Below are positions 35,311 through 45,954 of a stretch of 64,000 nt of DNA, piece after piece (position 1 is the stretch's first letter; each line of letters opens with the position of its first letter). The stretch is from contig WHVD01000245.1 in NCBI GenBank assembly GCA_015178975.1, forward strand, positions 33,438 through 97,437. Reading direction: 5' to 3'. The DNA is from Hysterangium stoloniferum (Eukaryota > Basidiomycota > Agaricomycetes > Hysterangiales > Hysterangiaceae). Made by a program: the position numbers and the translations under genes. The notes under the pieces are model-generated. The model was not told the origin of the DNA. It made no database searches and was given only the letters and a program-made list of their open reading frames with translations.

Positions 35311-35655
35311 TATAAGCATCCATTCTTGTTTATACTTTTATATATAATATACAATATTATTCTCCCCAAGTTTCAAACAGAAAAAGTGTGTAATTGTGGT
35401 GGAGGAGCTGATTCTTTAACAGAGGTCCAAATGTTAAATAAGAGGAAATAAGAAATTCTGAGTCTAGGAATAGCTTGCCCCATATATATATATATGGTGA
35501 ATACAAAGTATTATATCTTACTTCCTCCCCATTATGGAGTTACATGGCAATTTATTTTTGGGACCAAAGCGGAATTTATTTATTGATTTTCAAACACCGC
35601 ACTACGTACCCGGAACAGCTGTAAGCTATTGTGACTATAATCAGGAAGATAATAA

Positions 35656-35697
35656 CATACCTCAGTCGACACGTAAGGGTGATTCGACTGAGGTATG
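35656..35697. repeat. Palindromic hairpin, CCTCAGTCGA type
   Basis: A perfect 14-bp stem (CATACCTCAGTCGA and its complement) surrounds a 14-base loop (CACGTAAGGGTGAT). The same stem recurs at 62780 and, degenerate, at 58655 and 62912; 50690 shares ten bases. Confidence 0.75.
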
Positions 35698-35699
35698 GG

Positions 35700-37590
35700 T
35701 GTGTAACTGTCGTAGTTAAATACTCTTCGGTTAACGTGCGGCTGAGATGGTAATACGTGTGTTCTAAGGTACGGTATGGCTGGGTACTGTCATATAAGCT
35801 TGATACGGGATGGGACGGTGTTGTTTAGTGTCGTTGTGTAAGTTTAACTTAAGCTTGGGCGCACAAGTCTATTTCAACATTGTTGGATTTTGGGAATCTG
35901 ATATGCGAGCAACAAGGAGCACGGACCATATAGGCGTATTAGTAAGCAGTTACTAGGCGTATACATATAAGGACGATACATGTATTGTAGTCCTTATCCG
36001 TTGTAACGAGAATCACTTCGTATTCCAACAATCATAAACATCGCCCGTTCTCTATCAGAATTTCATTTTGTAATAAGCGAAGATAAGGCATCGGCCACCG
36101 CCGTGGCACTCCACGCTCGGAATTTCAGGCCCTCCGCCGGAGTAGTTCTAAGATGGCTTCAAACGGTCTATAGAACGCACCTTCGACATCTCCTACAGTC
36201 CAACAACGACAGCGGATTTCATTTACCTCTGTGTCAAGCTCGTTGTACAAGAAGGTCAGCACGTCGTTGCCCACTTCTATACTTCACGTAGAATCAACGC
36301 TGGTACAACACTATCCTGTATCATCTTCAACTTCCAATTACTGCTGCCCACCATCTATACCTGCTGGTATCCAAAATGTCATTTTAAATGTCACCTGGAA
36401 ATCGATCGGCTCTATCGGCAAAGGCCAGTCAACTCCAGGCTGCGAAGACTCTACTCAAGACCTTCCCCGTGGTGCCTCCCCGTCTCCAACCTTACCAAAG
36501 GATTTTGATTCATCCAAACATATCTCGTGTGAAATACCAACAATATTTCCTGTGTGAGACAGATGAGTCCATTACCCCCCCACCACCATTATACGACGAC
36601 AAGAGAAGCTCAGGAGAAATGTATGCTATTTGGCTCGCCAATCGGGACGTTGCGCACGAGTGATGAGAGGATGCACCTAATTCCGATTGACGACTTCTCA
36701 GTTGTATCTCAAGGGGAGGTATGAAGGACTCACCGGGAACCGTTGAAGAATTATCCTCAGGGTTATTCATAATTCGCAGGGGAGCATCTTCATTCGTTCC
36801 ATCTAGGAACTTGGCATGGCCATGATCTACATCCAATGACAACATATCAATTAATGGAACCAATAGTAGACTCAGTCACTCATGAGAAATTGTCGATAAA
36901 TGATCCGCTGCGCCGTCAAGAGGTGGTAAGGATAGGTCTCAAGAATATAGCAGCAAGTCAGTGGTTGACCCAGAATTGAAAGTATGTCTATGTGCGACCA
37001 CTCCGTGCAAATAAAAGGCGATTGACGCCCTTCCGTCCCATGTCACCGACCCTATTGTTCGAATCATCCCTTGATTCTTCGGACCGGTTATTGGAGGATT
37101 TTATCGATACGTCGTACCACAAACGAGGTGGAGATGATTCGATAAATTTCTGGAGTGAGTCATTCAAATCTTGCATTGTCTATAACTATATCAAGGTGTG
37201 TAACTAGGCCACTTGACCTCTTGTGGAACAGAGTCACCAGGGACACTTTTAAACGTTCCCTCCTCCAATATCGTTGAGAGATTACACTATGGCTCTCAGA
37301 ATTTCAGTAAGCACCGCAATTGAGTGCGTTCGGTTGACTGGATTCCATTCCAATTGCCATGTTTGAATTATTTCAGTTAGAGGAGTAACGAAAAACAATC
37401 ATTTCAGTCGATCTAATATTAAGGAACTCTTCTACAAGACACGTTGGACTCTTGAACATTAATTGTCCCCACCTGTTCCTTCCTATGCGTAGTCGCCACA
37501 CCTTTCACTGATGTGTCGGTAGCATTGACGAATTCGACTTATGTCTCCATTTAAAGCCCCGGAACATAACTATGAGGGTTCCAGGCCGTT
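35700..37590. other. No gene recognised; short family X stub
   Basis: About 36030-36070 resembles part of family X exon 3 (ACATCGCCCGTT, compare 46865). Open frames at 36231-36663 and 36992-37207 (PLRANKRRLTPFRPMSP, then FESSLDSSDRLLEDFID) may be pieces of a gene, but I recognise no family and cannot join them. Confidence 0.35.
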
Positions 37591-37629
37591 TTATCAAAAA
37601 TAATACTGATGAGTTAGTCACCGCAATCA

Positions 37630-37985
37630 TGCTAGCCAAGGAGAACCGCTAGATGTTACCTTTAACATTGGCGAGGACTCACAGTACCTCACAATCCTCA
37701 ATCTGCTTTGCCATCGTCTCATCACATCGAACAGAGTTGCTGCATTATGCGCCGAAGAAATAATCGGGGTTACTCTGATCCTGATAGCTGGATCTTCCGA
37801 CCTTGGTCTCGCGTCTCCCACGGTGCGCAGCTTCAATACCATCGCCATTCTTGTTTCTCTCCTTGTACATTGGGACGTGATCCGCGGCTCAATCAACGAA
37901 GCATCCATGATCGACTATGAAGGTCTAGTCCTCGCTGTCAATGCATTCTGATGCATCGTCGCCACACCACTCACCGGTGCGTCTG
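37630..37985 (+). pseudogene. Family X 3' exon, copy at 37.7 kb
   Basis: One frame reads SGEDSQYLTILNLLCHRLIT, then EEIIGVTLILIAGSSDLGLA and TVRSFNTIAILVSLLVHWDV, up to a stop at 37949-37951, and resumes with CIVATPLTGASV. It aligns with the exon at 53.65 kb (IISVTLKMIAGSSEPESACT). The segment is rich in Leu, Ile and Val and probably helical. Unknown function. Confidence 0.5.
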
Positions 37986-37999
37986 TGTCGTCTAATTTT

Positions 38000-38825
38000 A
38001 ACATGGCCTCAGTTTTGATTTAATATGGAGGCCCAGGGGAAGGTCTTTCTCGATCAATTCCCCTCGATTTTCAACCCTCTCTCTTCACATTTCAACCACA
38101 TCGGCAGGAGCAGTCCTATTGATCTTTTCTTAACTCGCTTTGTAACCGTATTTTCAAGCCACATAGTAGTATGATCCAATTTAAGAGTGCATACAGCCAC
38201 TATTTCCCTCGCAGCATGCTCCACAGATCTTTCTCACACACATATTAAATATATTAAGTCCTAGTTGTGGCTAGAACCACATCGAATTCATTAATGACCA
38301 TCCCATCATGTAGAATACCGCTACTAAATCTCGACGAAGCCCCGCCACCTTGGTTCCCACGTCACTTACCTAGGATCACACGAAGGAAGTCATTGAAGAA
38401 GAACAAAGAACAGTAGGAATAATCACTAATCCATAACAACATTTCTCTCGTTCACGCGAATCTTATCTTCAAAATCCATTTTCAATCTCCAGGGTGATCT
38501 TATAGCCCAAAACCTCGCAATAAACAAGGGCCTTTATCCCGTATTCAATATCGTGGTGGATGGAATAAACATAAACATGACATCCTTCAGGGGTCGTATT
38601 TATTTTTCGACGTAGTAATCACTGTATTGGAAATTTGTCGCCTTGCCAGCCTTCTTCAATGATAACACGGTGCTGCTCTCCACTCACATCAACTTGGGTA
38701 GTTTCCTTGCTTGTGGAGTCCTTAATACACTATCTTCACCATCTTTTCTCTTGCATATTGTCTTTCATTTGTGCATGACATTACCTCACCAGTCCATTTC
38801 TTAACTTTTATGAGTCTCCTATCCA
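38000..38825. other. No gene recognised
   Basis: Degenerate sequence with no frame above about 50 codons. It is probably decayed family X or flank. Confidence 0.35.
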
Positions 38826-38829
38826 GCTT

Positions 38830-39430
38830 CTATTGTGTTGCATTCACCAAGATGCATGGTTTCGAGATATTGCCGGCGCTGTATTGAGGGTTTCATTGGG
38901 CGACATACCCATGCATATAGCCTCATTTACACTTCATCTTGATTGGTACACGTCGAACTCACTGTCTCGGAGTATTGGCTCCTTGGAAACCTTCTTCAAC
39001 GACAGCACGCTTCTCACCGATCACATCAACCAGCTGAATGTGGTTTTTTCGTTCATTGGGCCCATCGTACGGTACGTTCATTATATTTTATCTTCCAGCA
39101 CCGTCTTACATCCACCCACGAAACCTTCCTACCAGTCTCATTCTGACCCACACGAGCCCCAGATTGGGCTATCCTGCTGTCTGGCGAAAAAGTAATCGAG
39201 TTGACTCTGAAGCTGATAGCTGGATCTTCCGAGCCAGAATCTGCGTGTTCCACAGTGCGCAGCGTCAATACCATCGCCATTCTCGTTTCCCTCCTTCCAC
39301 ATTGTGAGATTATGCGCGGCACGGCCAACGACAAATTCTTCAATTCCTTGCTTAAAACTTTAGATTTCACCGCGCGTGCCTTCCTTTGCGTGGTCGCCGG
39401 CACCTTCCACTCGTCTGTCGGTACGGTCTA
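38830..39430 (+). pseudogene. Family X exons 4-5, copy at 39 kb
   Basis: 38845-39080 encodes CCIHQDAWFRDIAGAVLRV, MHIASFTLHLDWY and LLTDHINQLNVVFSFIGPIV. A GTACGTTCATT donor-like site follows, then about 39185-39430 with GEKVIELTLKLIAGSSEPES and AILVSLLPHCEIMRGT, ending in a TAA at 39429-39431 (SSVGTV). This order is the same in the copies at 47.1 and 53.3 kb. Confidence 0.55.
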
Positions 39431-39814
39431 ATTAGACCCCCTTATCAGTGTTGAAGGCACATGGTTTCCCTGACAAAGGTCTTACACCATCGATTGGACA
39501 CACTATCTAATCATTTCTCTTCGATGATGGCGACACATCTCAACCAAACCAGGATTGCAGCCGGGGTTGCAGATGTTATAAGTCTACATGGTTTGATCCT
39601 ATGTAAGAATTATATAGTCACTTTTCATTATCGCCGCGAGCTCCTCAGTTGTCCCCATAAATGTGTTGAATACATTTGCACTAGCCGTGATTAGACTAAC
39701 ATTCGCATTTTAAAGTAAGGTATCACTGGAGGTCTGAAGAAGGTCTCCCCACCCCCAATTCGACGCATGTCTCGTTCAGGCTCATCACACCTTCAGGGTA
39801 ATAATGTTCAATCG

Positions 39815-40000
39815 ACAAGACCCATGATCTTCCCACCAAGGGCCTCCACACCGTGCGAGTCAATGTGCTGGGCGAATTCCTTAAACCAATTCTCTTCCAT
39901 TGAAAACTTGACAATAAAGCTGCCATAGGCCGAGAAAATATAAGAACGTATACAGTCACTTTTCGCCGCCGCCGCGCGCTCTGCATGTTGCAGGCGTTGA
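39815..40000 (-). pseudogene. Conserved segment Y, minus strand
   Basis: The minus strand encodes AYGSFIVKFSMEENWFKEFA followed by QHIDSHGVEALGGKIMGLVD and a stop. The same peptide recurs at 54305-54400 (minus) and, in altered form, at 48.6 kb (plus) and 61.85 kb (minus). Retention of the reading frame in two copies suggests an ancestral coding exon convergent with family X. Confidence 0.5.
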
Positions 40001-40213
40001 TGTTATACATGCCTTGAATACACTTGCGGCCACCACCAGCTAGACTGATATCCAATTTATCAATGACAATCATTTCAAACAGGACGCAGACTTGAGAGTT
40101 GTATGACGCTACATAATTTGATACAATTTAGAAGCGAGGATCGTCACTTGAAATAGTCGCTGCCAGGTTCTCTACACTGGTATTGAATATACCCCAATGA
40201 CTACTCGCTGAAA

Positions 40214-40423
40214 TTACATCGCATGTACTAGCAGTAACAATGTCAATCGAATACCACTACGGCGTTTCAAATAAGGGGGTCCCACCATTCTTCTCGTGTC
40301 CCTTGTTTGGAAGAACAGGAAGCCGGGGCCAAACCAATGGACAACACCATGATCAAGACACCGACATTTCTTCACACGTCGTGAGTTCTCACCTTGTATA
40401 AGGGAAAGGTAGCTCGTGGTCAT
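40214..40423 (-). other. Conserved open frame beside segment Y
   Basis: The frame starts MTTSYLSLIQGENSRRVKKC and continues with LDHGVVHWFGPGFLF. The inverted copy at 48048-48257 (plus) is open over the same 70 codons with few residue changes. It may be an exon of the Y gene or an accidental frame in a conserved repeat. Confidence 0.4.
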
Positions 40424-40899
40424 GTAAGGCGGAATCCCATATCAACTAAGAGCCGAAGAATAGCCACGACCCGCCGCGTGGAGCAGTCATTCCCCGAGAT
40501 TTTCTTGTTTATGGTCTGTTTCAATGTTAGCGTCAAACTACACGCCACGACAATTTATTTTACTCCCTATCCCGACAGTTCCCCTGCTGCTTCCATGTCA
40601 GCTGACTGGAGTTCATTCCACCAATTGTCATGTTTGAATTATGTCATCGCCAGTAGTAGCGAAAAATTGATTTGATTCAATCTAATATTAAAGGACTATT
40701 CGACTAGATCCGTGGGCCTCTTGAACGTTAGTTGTCGTCCCCTGTTCCTTCCTATGCGTTAGTCTCTACACCTTTCACTGGTGTGTCGACACCGTTGACG
40801 AATTCGAATTACGTCTTCGTTTTCCGGAAAAAACCCCCCGGAACATAATTACGTGGCTTCCAGACCATTTCATCAAAACAATGCTAGTGGGTTCGTCGC

Positions 40900-42120
40900 C
40901 ATAAAGGTGCTCGCCAAGGAGACACAGCTAGATGTCAGCTTTGACATTCGCAAGGACGTACAGTACCTCACAATCATGAATCTACTTTACCATCGTCACA
41001 TCTAACAGCTACAGCAATGAATGAATAGTATGAGCCTGGGGCGTCGCGGCGAACAGTTCGCTGAGAAAGCCAGAGAATAAAACATATTCACGTTCGACGA
41101 TCAGCCAGCTCGTGAAAAATTGCCCTGAACCCTCTTGGATATTGCAGCGGACGGGTCAACTATAGTCATCTTTCCTGCTTTCTCAGACCTTTCGGACGAT
41201 GCAAGCCCCTTGATATGGCAAGGGCACACGAGGAGTACAGTCCTCATTGAGGTGATAAAAAATAGTTTAAACTAGAAATCGTGTGGTGGGATTAGGATAC
41301 AATTGAATGAGGATATGTTTCACTGCCAAGGAGAGACAGCTTACCATGAACCCTCGAGTATGGTTGGGATTCCAGGGAGTCCACGAATGCCACATCCTGC
41401 TTCACTTCGTATCTCAGTCATACCGTGGACTGGGGAATGGTCTCACAGTATTCTGGGTTGACGGGTCTTTGATTTGGAATTAAACTCTGGCAAGACTAGG
41501 CAGACTAATTCAACAGAGCGTTGATTGAATGAGGTAGGGATAGCTCAGCGTCAATCATTGAATATACTCGAAATCCTCACGTCTTCGTAGAACCACGAAA
41601 TTCCGGAGGGAGTGTCGACGATTTTATGCCTGTTCCGCTGGTATTCACTCTATACACAGCGGAGAGATCACATTGACAAGCTATTGACATCTTTGGGTTT
41701 CACCTTCATATGATACCCCAGTCTCGATCTGTCAGATAGAAGTAATACATCAACTGCAACGAGGTCGTTATTTTATAATATTTCCACCAAGCCACCACTA
41801 AACACCAACTTTGATGATGTCGCATCGACATTTATCATGAAAATCGCCCAAAATCTCTCAACATTTGATGGTCAAGATACTTTACTCATTGGCAGGTTTG
41901 CGTATATCGTGGAAACCATCTCCCATGTCCGTCAGGAGTGTGGAAGTGACGTTGATCAGAGGCTACTTGTTACAACAGTGCATCGCGCCATCACACCTCA
42001 TCCTGTTGCCTGCTGATGATAGCCGGAATAGCCAGTAACGACGTTGAGTTAACCAATCCATTCATTCATTCGTGGGTTGCATCCACCCTCGTGTTTTGTG
42101 ACTAATAATTAAATATATTG
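40900..42120 (+). pseudogene. Family X exons 2-3, copy at 41.3 kb
   Basis: About 41330-41460 encodes GETAYHEPSSMVGI and GEWSHSILG. About 41790-42000 encodes PPLNTNFDDVASTFIMKIAQ, GRFAYIVETISHVRQEC and VHRAITPHPVAC. These match TNLDEVASTFIIQIAR at 53 kb. Stops and frame shifts separate the pieces. The segment is also parallel to 49.1-50.2 kb. Confidence 0.5.
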
Positions 42121-42170
42121 TAGGACTAGATATACATATCTCACAGGCAATAATTATTCCCGGACCATTT

Positions 42171-42389
42171 TTAAACCGAGCCGTGACGACATCGGTAGGA
42201 ATTCTTGAACCAGTCTAAGACCAGGTCCGGCTTTTGCCACTGTTTGAAGGGAATTCCTGTCCTTTTCGGTCTGGTACTAGTACCGTTTATTGTCGCCGAG
42301 AGTGATCCAAATGGTATTCTATTTTTTCCTGCTGCACTGAAGACTATCCCCGCAGTCAATACATTATGATGCATTGCCCCGGCAAGCAT
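42171..42389 (-). other. Conserved minus-strand frame, repeated at 50.4-51.0 and 60.1 kb
   Basis: It encodes GKNRIPFGSLSATI followed by RPKRTGIPFKQWQKPDLVL. Related sequence (NRIPLALLLTTI, KRVGIPFKD) lies at about 50880-51000 and RTGIPFKDNGNG at about 60130-60160, all on the minus strand. It may be an exon of another gene in the amplified unit; function unknown. Confidence 0.35.
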
Positions 42390-42599
42390 CGTATCTTCTG
42401 CTCACTTTGTAATGACAATAGCCGATGATCAACTTGGAAATTCATATCAACTCACAGTACCTCATTAATTCCCTGAATGACAATCATTCAAAACGAGAAA
42501 ATGAATGATGGATGGCGCATCAAACTCAGAGATGGGATGAATGCCCATCATGTGGGACAGAAGAGGGAAAAGGGACTGTCATCCCCAGTCCCAAAAGGG

Positions 42600-43850
42600 G
42601 CCAGCGAGAAAGCAGAAAAAAGGGGACATATAAGCATTCCCAGCATGGTGAATCTGTTTTGAGCCACCGAAGAAAATGGAAATACATGTCGATGTTCGGA
42701 TTCTCTGGCTGTTCATATATCTGGTATTCATGCCCTATTGATATATTCATTTCAAAATGAAAGCCAAAAAAAGAGAGAGAACTAACCATGTATAATTTCA
42801 TCTCTGGTTTGATGGTGAGCCCAGTTCTTCCTATCGAGTAAAGAGACCTTGAAATGGGCATATCTGTAATCATCGTTTGTCTTGAGGTCCAGGGTGAGAT
42901 GTTTATACTGTAGCTTGGCAAGTTCAAAATTCCTGAAATAAATTAAATAGTCAAACTCTGGCAGTTCACTTCAATCAGTAGCTGCAAAAGATGCACCAGG
43001 TCCATAGGGTGAATTCACTTGTAGCAAATGCATGCATCATAAAGTGCTTGACAGCAAAAGGAAGTTGCTTCCAGTATTCTCCCTGGGATAGCTTTCCAAG
43101 TTCTTCTAGCCTTGAATCTGGACAAAGCTTATTTGACCATTGAACCATTCTGTCCATATCCTGTTTCGTCATCGCTGCAGAGTGTGAATGGCTCCCCTCA
43201 TTTCCATCACAGCATTTGATGGCGTCAATTGTGCATTCAACTTCTTGAGAATTGGCTGGATTGCCACAACCAATCCCTTTCTCGTGATCCCATCGCCAGG
43301 GGCCAGACCATCTTCCATTAGGGTCCCTAATTATATGTACCATACAACATCAGTGATAATACACAGAAGACACTAGTAATTTTTATTTACATACACAGTT
43401 TCCCACACCTGTTTGAATGCTGTATGTATCTGCCATGCTGTTGTCACTTTAGTCTTCTGGGTGAAGCACTTGTATGCGATAAACAACCCAAGAACCCAAG
43501 GTGAAGCCCAAGTTGGTATGTTGTTGAATGCACCTTCTAGCTCTCCCGGCATCCAGTCAAAACTGTCAAGTTCATCTGCCTCTAAAGGAATTGTGGGGAA
43601 TTGCTGTTTCCACCAGCTCCTTCAACCATGTTCTCACCTCACGGAGCCGTTGGTCATATTTGATGTTTGTACTTTTCGCAAATCCGTGCTTTTTTATCGA
43701 GACGTCTTTGGCCATTTTCAACTCAGCGACGGTCAGTCTTGCCGGCTTTGGCTTTGGCTTTGGCTTGTGTTTTGTGATAATAGAATGGCCACCACATTTC
43801 TTCATTGGGGACATCCCTTGGACAAAAGTTATCAAAAGTTACGAAAGTTG
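42600..43850 (-). pseudogene. Tyrosine-recombinase-like gene, 3' truncated
   Basis: On the minus strand: a Lys/Pro-rich start, then YDQRLREVRTWLKELVETAI; after a frame change at about 43580, WVLGLFIAYKCFTQKTKVTT; a 68-bp intron (about 43326-43393); DPNGRWSGPWRWDHEKGIGC; AMTKQDMDRMVQWSNKLCP; HFMMHAFATSEFTLWT; a second intron (about 42929-42994); NFELAKLQYKHLTLDL; a third intron (about 42727-42780); HEYQIYEQPENPNIDMYFHF. From memory this is the mushroom family with a DNA breaking-rejoining-type fold. In that family I expect TR at the second splice junction, giving the catalytic Arg; here the codon is TGG (Trp), one C-to-T change from CGG. The C-terminal His/Tyr part is missing, cut off where family X/Z-related sequence begins. 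Confidence 0.55.
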
Positions 43851-43859
43851 AGAAAACGG

Positions 43860-44460
43860 AGGCAAACCTTACCCTTGTCACTCAACAAACTCATCCCTGA
43901 GACAATGGTAGAAGGCACTTTTCAAAGTGGTAATATCAATTGATATATATATTATAGTCTAAGATATGTACATCCAATCTATATTAATTACACAATGCTG
44001 TATCTTCTTCAAGCAAAATTGTGTGCAATGATGCGTGCAGGTTTGGCAAGGATTTTGAAGATGGGTCTCACACAGACATGAATCAAAAGGTGGGAAGGGA
44101 GGGGGACACAGTAGTATGATAAATGTTCATGGTATAGGTGCTGGAGGTGTGCGAAGATCCTGTGATATGGTGAGGGCTTGCATCTAAAAAGCATCATTTC
44201 TGCCGGGCTCACCCATATACGTCAACATCCATCCTGTGAAATATAGCGTGTGCGTCAGGCTCCAAGGTGACGGAGAGAAGGAACAGAGTTTGTATTGTAC
44301 ATTCGAGATCCTCTGACGAGAGTAACAGAGACCCTGACGGCTTTGGTTGTTAGCATTTGACCGACTGGTTGGACATGTCATTTTTGTTTGACATACTGTA
44401 TTTAGCCCCGAACACGGACCAGGCGAGACATGGGACATGCCATTTTCGTTTGAGGACATC
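43860..44460. other. No gene recognised
   Basis: Only short overlapping frames. A TTGGCTTTGGCTTTGGCTTTGG repeat at about 43745 belongs to the preceding gene. Confidence 0.4.
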
Positions 44461-44464
44461 GTTT

Positions 44465-45415
44465 TGGCGATAGTGATAGTGGTAGTGGTAGTGGTAGTGG
44501 TAGTGGTGGGTGGGCGGGGTGTTACGTGCCGCGGACATCGTTAGTGGTGGGCAGGTGGGGTGTTACGGGGTGCCAGGTGTTACAGGCCAGACATTGTTTC
44601 GCTTCCATGATAGTGGCGGTGGTGGTGTGATAATGGTGGTGGTGGTGGTGGTGATGGCGGCGGCGGCACGATAGTGGTGGTGGTGGTGGTGGTGGTGGTG
44701 GCGGCGGCAGTGGCGCGATAGTGGTGGTAGTGGTGGTGGTGGCGGCGGTGGCGCAATGGTGGTAGTGGTGGTAGTGGCGGTGATGAGCGAGTGGTGGTAG
44801 TGGTATGATAGTGGTAGTGGTGTGGTAGTGGTGGTGGTGGTGGTGGTGGTACGCGATAGTGGTAGTGGCGGTGGTGGTGGTGGTATGATAGTGGTAGTGG
44901 TGGTGGTGGTGGTGGTGGTGGTACAATAGTGGTGGTGGTGGCAGTGGCGGTGTGATATAGTGGTGGTAGTGGTGGTGGTGGTGGTGGTAGTGGTGGTGGC
45001 GGTGCGATAGTGGTAGTGGTGGTAGTGGTGGTGGTGGTGGTGGTCCGATAGTGGTGGTGGTGGTGGTACGATAGTGGTGGTGGTGGTGGTGGTGGTACGA
45101 TAGTGGTAGTGGTGGTGGTGGTGGTACACAATAGTGGTGGTGGTAGTGGCAGTATAATGGCAGTGGTGGTGTGGTGGTGGTGGTGGTGGTGGTGGCGGTG
45201 ATACGATAGTGGTGGTGGTGGCGGTGATACGATAGTGGTGGTGGTGGTGGCGGTGATATGATAGTGGTGGTGGTGGTGGTGGCGGTATCTGATAGTGGTA
45301 GTGGTGGTGGTGGTGGTGGTGGTGGTGTGATAGTGGTGGTGGTGGGGGCACGACGATAGTGGTAGTGGTGGTGGTGGCGCGATAGTGGTGGTGGTACAAA
45401 TAGTGGTGGGCGAGT
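44465..45415 (+). repeat. GGT/GTA-rich array, about 950 bp
   Basis: Imperfect trinucleotide repeats (GGTGGT, AGTGGT, GGCGGT) are punctuated by CGATAGTGG or TGATAGTGG blocks about every 30-70 bp. The minus strand gives frames of 278-321 codons (Pro/His/Tyr/Thr) in all phases, so coding is not supported. The plus strand could form two-layer G-quadruplexes. Confidence 0.95.
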
Positions 45416-45703
45416 GGTACGTGCCAGACATTGTTTCTCGTGTGAACACCAATAATCCAATAATATACATTTTGCCACTAAAGTGATTATATTTTAGAGG
45501 TTGGTAATCATTGAAAGAAATTGTATTTGGGGGAAACAAGTGCACCTTATCCCTGCACAGGTACTGCTTAACTCGGGCCTTAAGGGTGTCATTTCACGGC
45601 CCGGTAAGATTGAAAGTTGGACAGGTCTCGATGACGTGGTCTCTTGGAGGAGAGTGGAGATGGGCGATACGAGTACCATTGACAGGTGGGAATGGCCGGG
45701 GAG

Positions 45704-45952
45704 AGAGCCAGAGAGCCAGAGAGCCAGAGAGCCAGAGAGCCAGAGAGCCAGAGAGCCAGAGAGCAAGAGAGCAAGAGAGCAAGAGAGCAAGAGAGCAAGA
45801 GAGCAAGAGAGCAAGAGAGCAAGAGAGCAAGAGAGCAAGAGAGCAAGAGAGCAAGAGAGCAAGAGAGCAAGAGAGCAAGAGAGCAAGAGAGCAAGAGAGC
45901 AAGAGAGCAAGAGAGCAAGAGAGCAAGAGAGCAAGAGAGCAAGAGAGCGAGA
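45704..45952 (+). repeat. Octamer array GAGAGCCA then GAGAGCAA
   Basis: About 31 head-to-tail copies lie here: roughly the first seven GAGAGCCA, the rest GAGAGCAA. The 8-bp period cycles through all reading frames, giving EQESKRAR-type repeats in each. The array abuts family X exon 1 at 45955. Confidence 0.95.
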
Positions 45953-45954
45953 GA

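Larger units (their letters stand above)
39350..40890. repeat. Segment inverted relative to 47586-49110
   Basis: The reverse complement of this segment appears at about 47586-49110: for example CATTTCATCAAAACAATG at about 40877 against CATTGTTTTGATGAAAC at 47586, and the CACCGCGCGTGCCTTCC region at 39367 against about 49066. The orientation here agrees with the copies after 53.9 and 61.4 kb, so this is the ancestral order. Confidence 0.75.

Noticed and set aside
44522-45545. Three frames of 278-321 codons rich in Pro/His/Tyr (minus)
   Set aside because: All three phases are open through the same GGT-rich array, so length alone carries no coding evidence.
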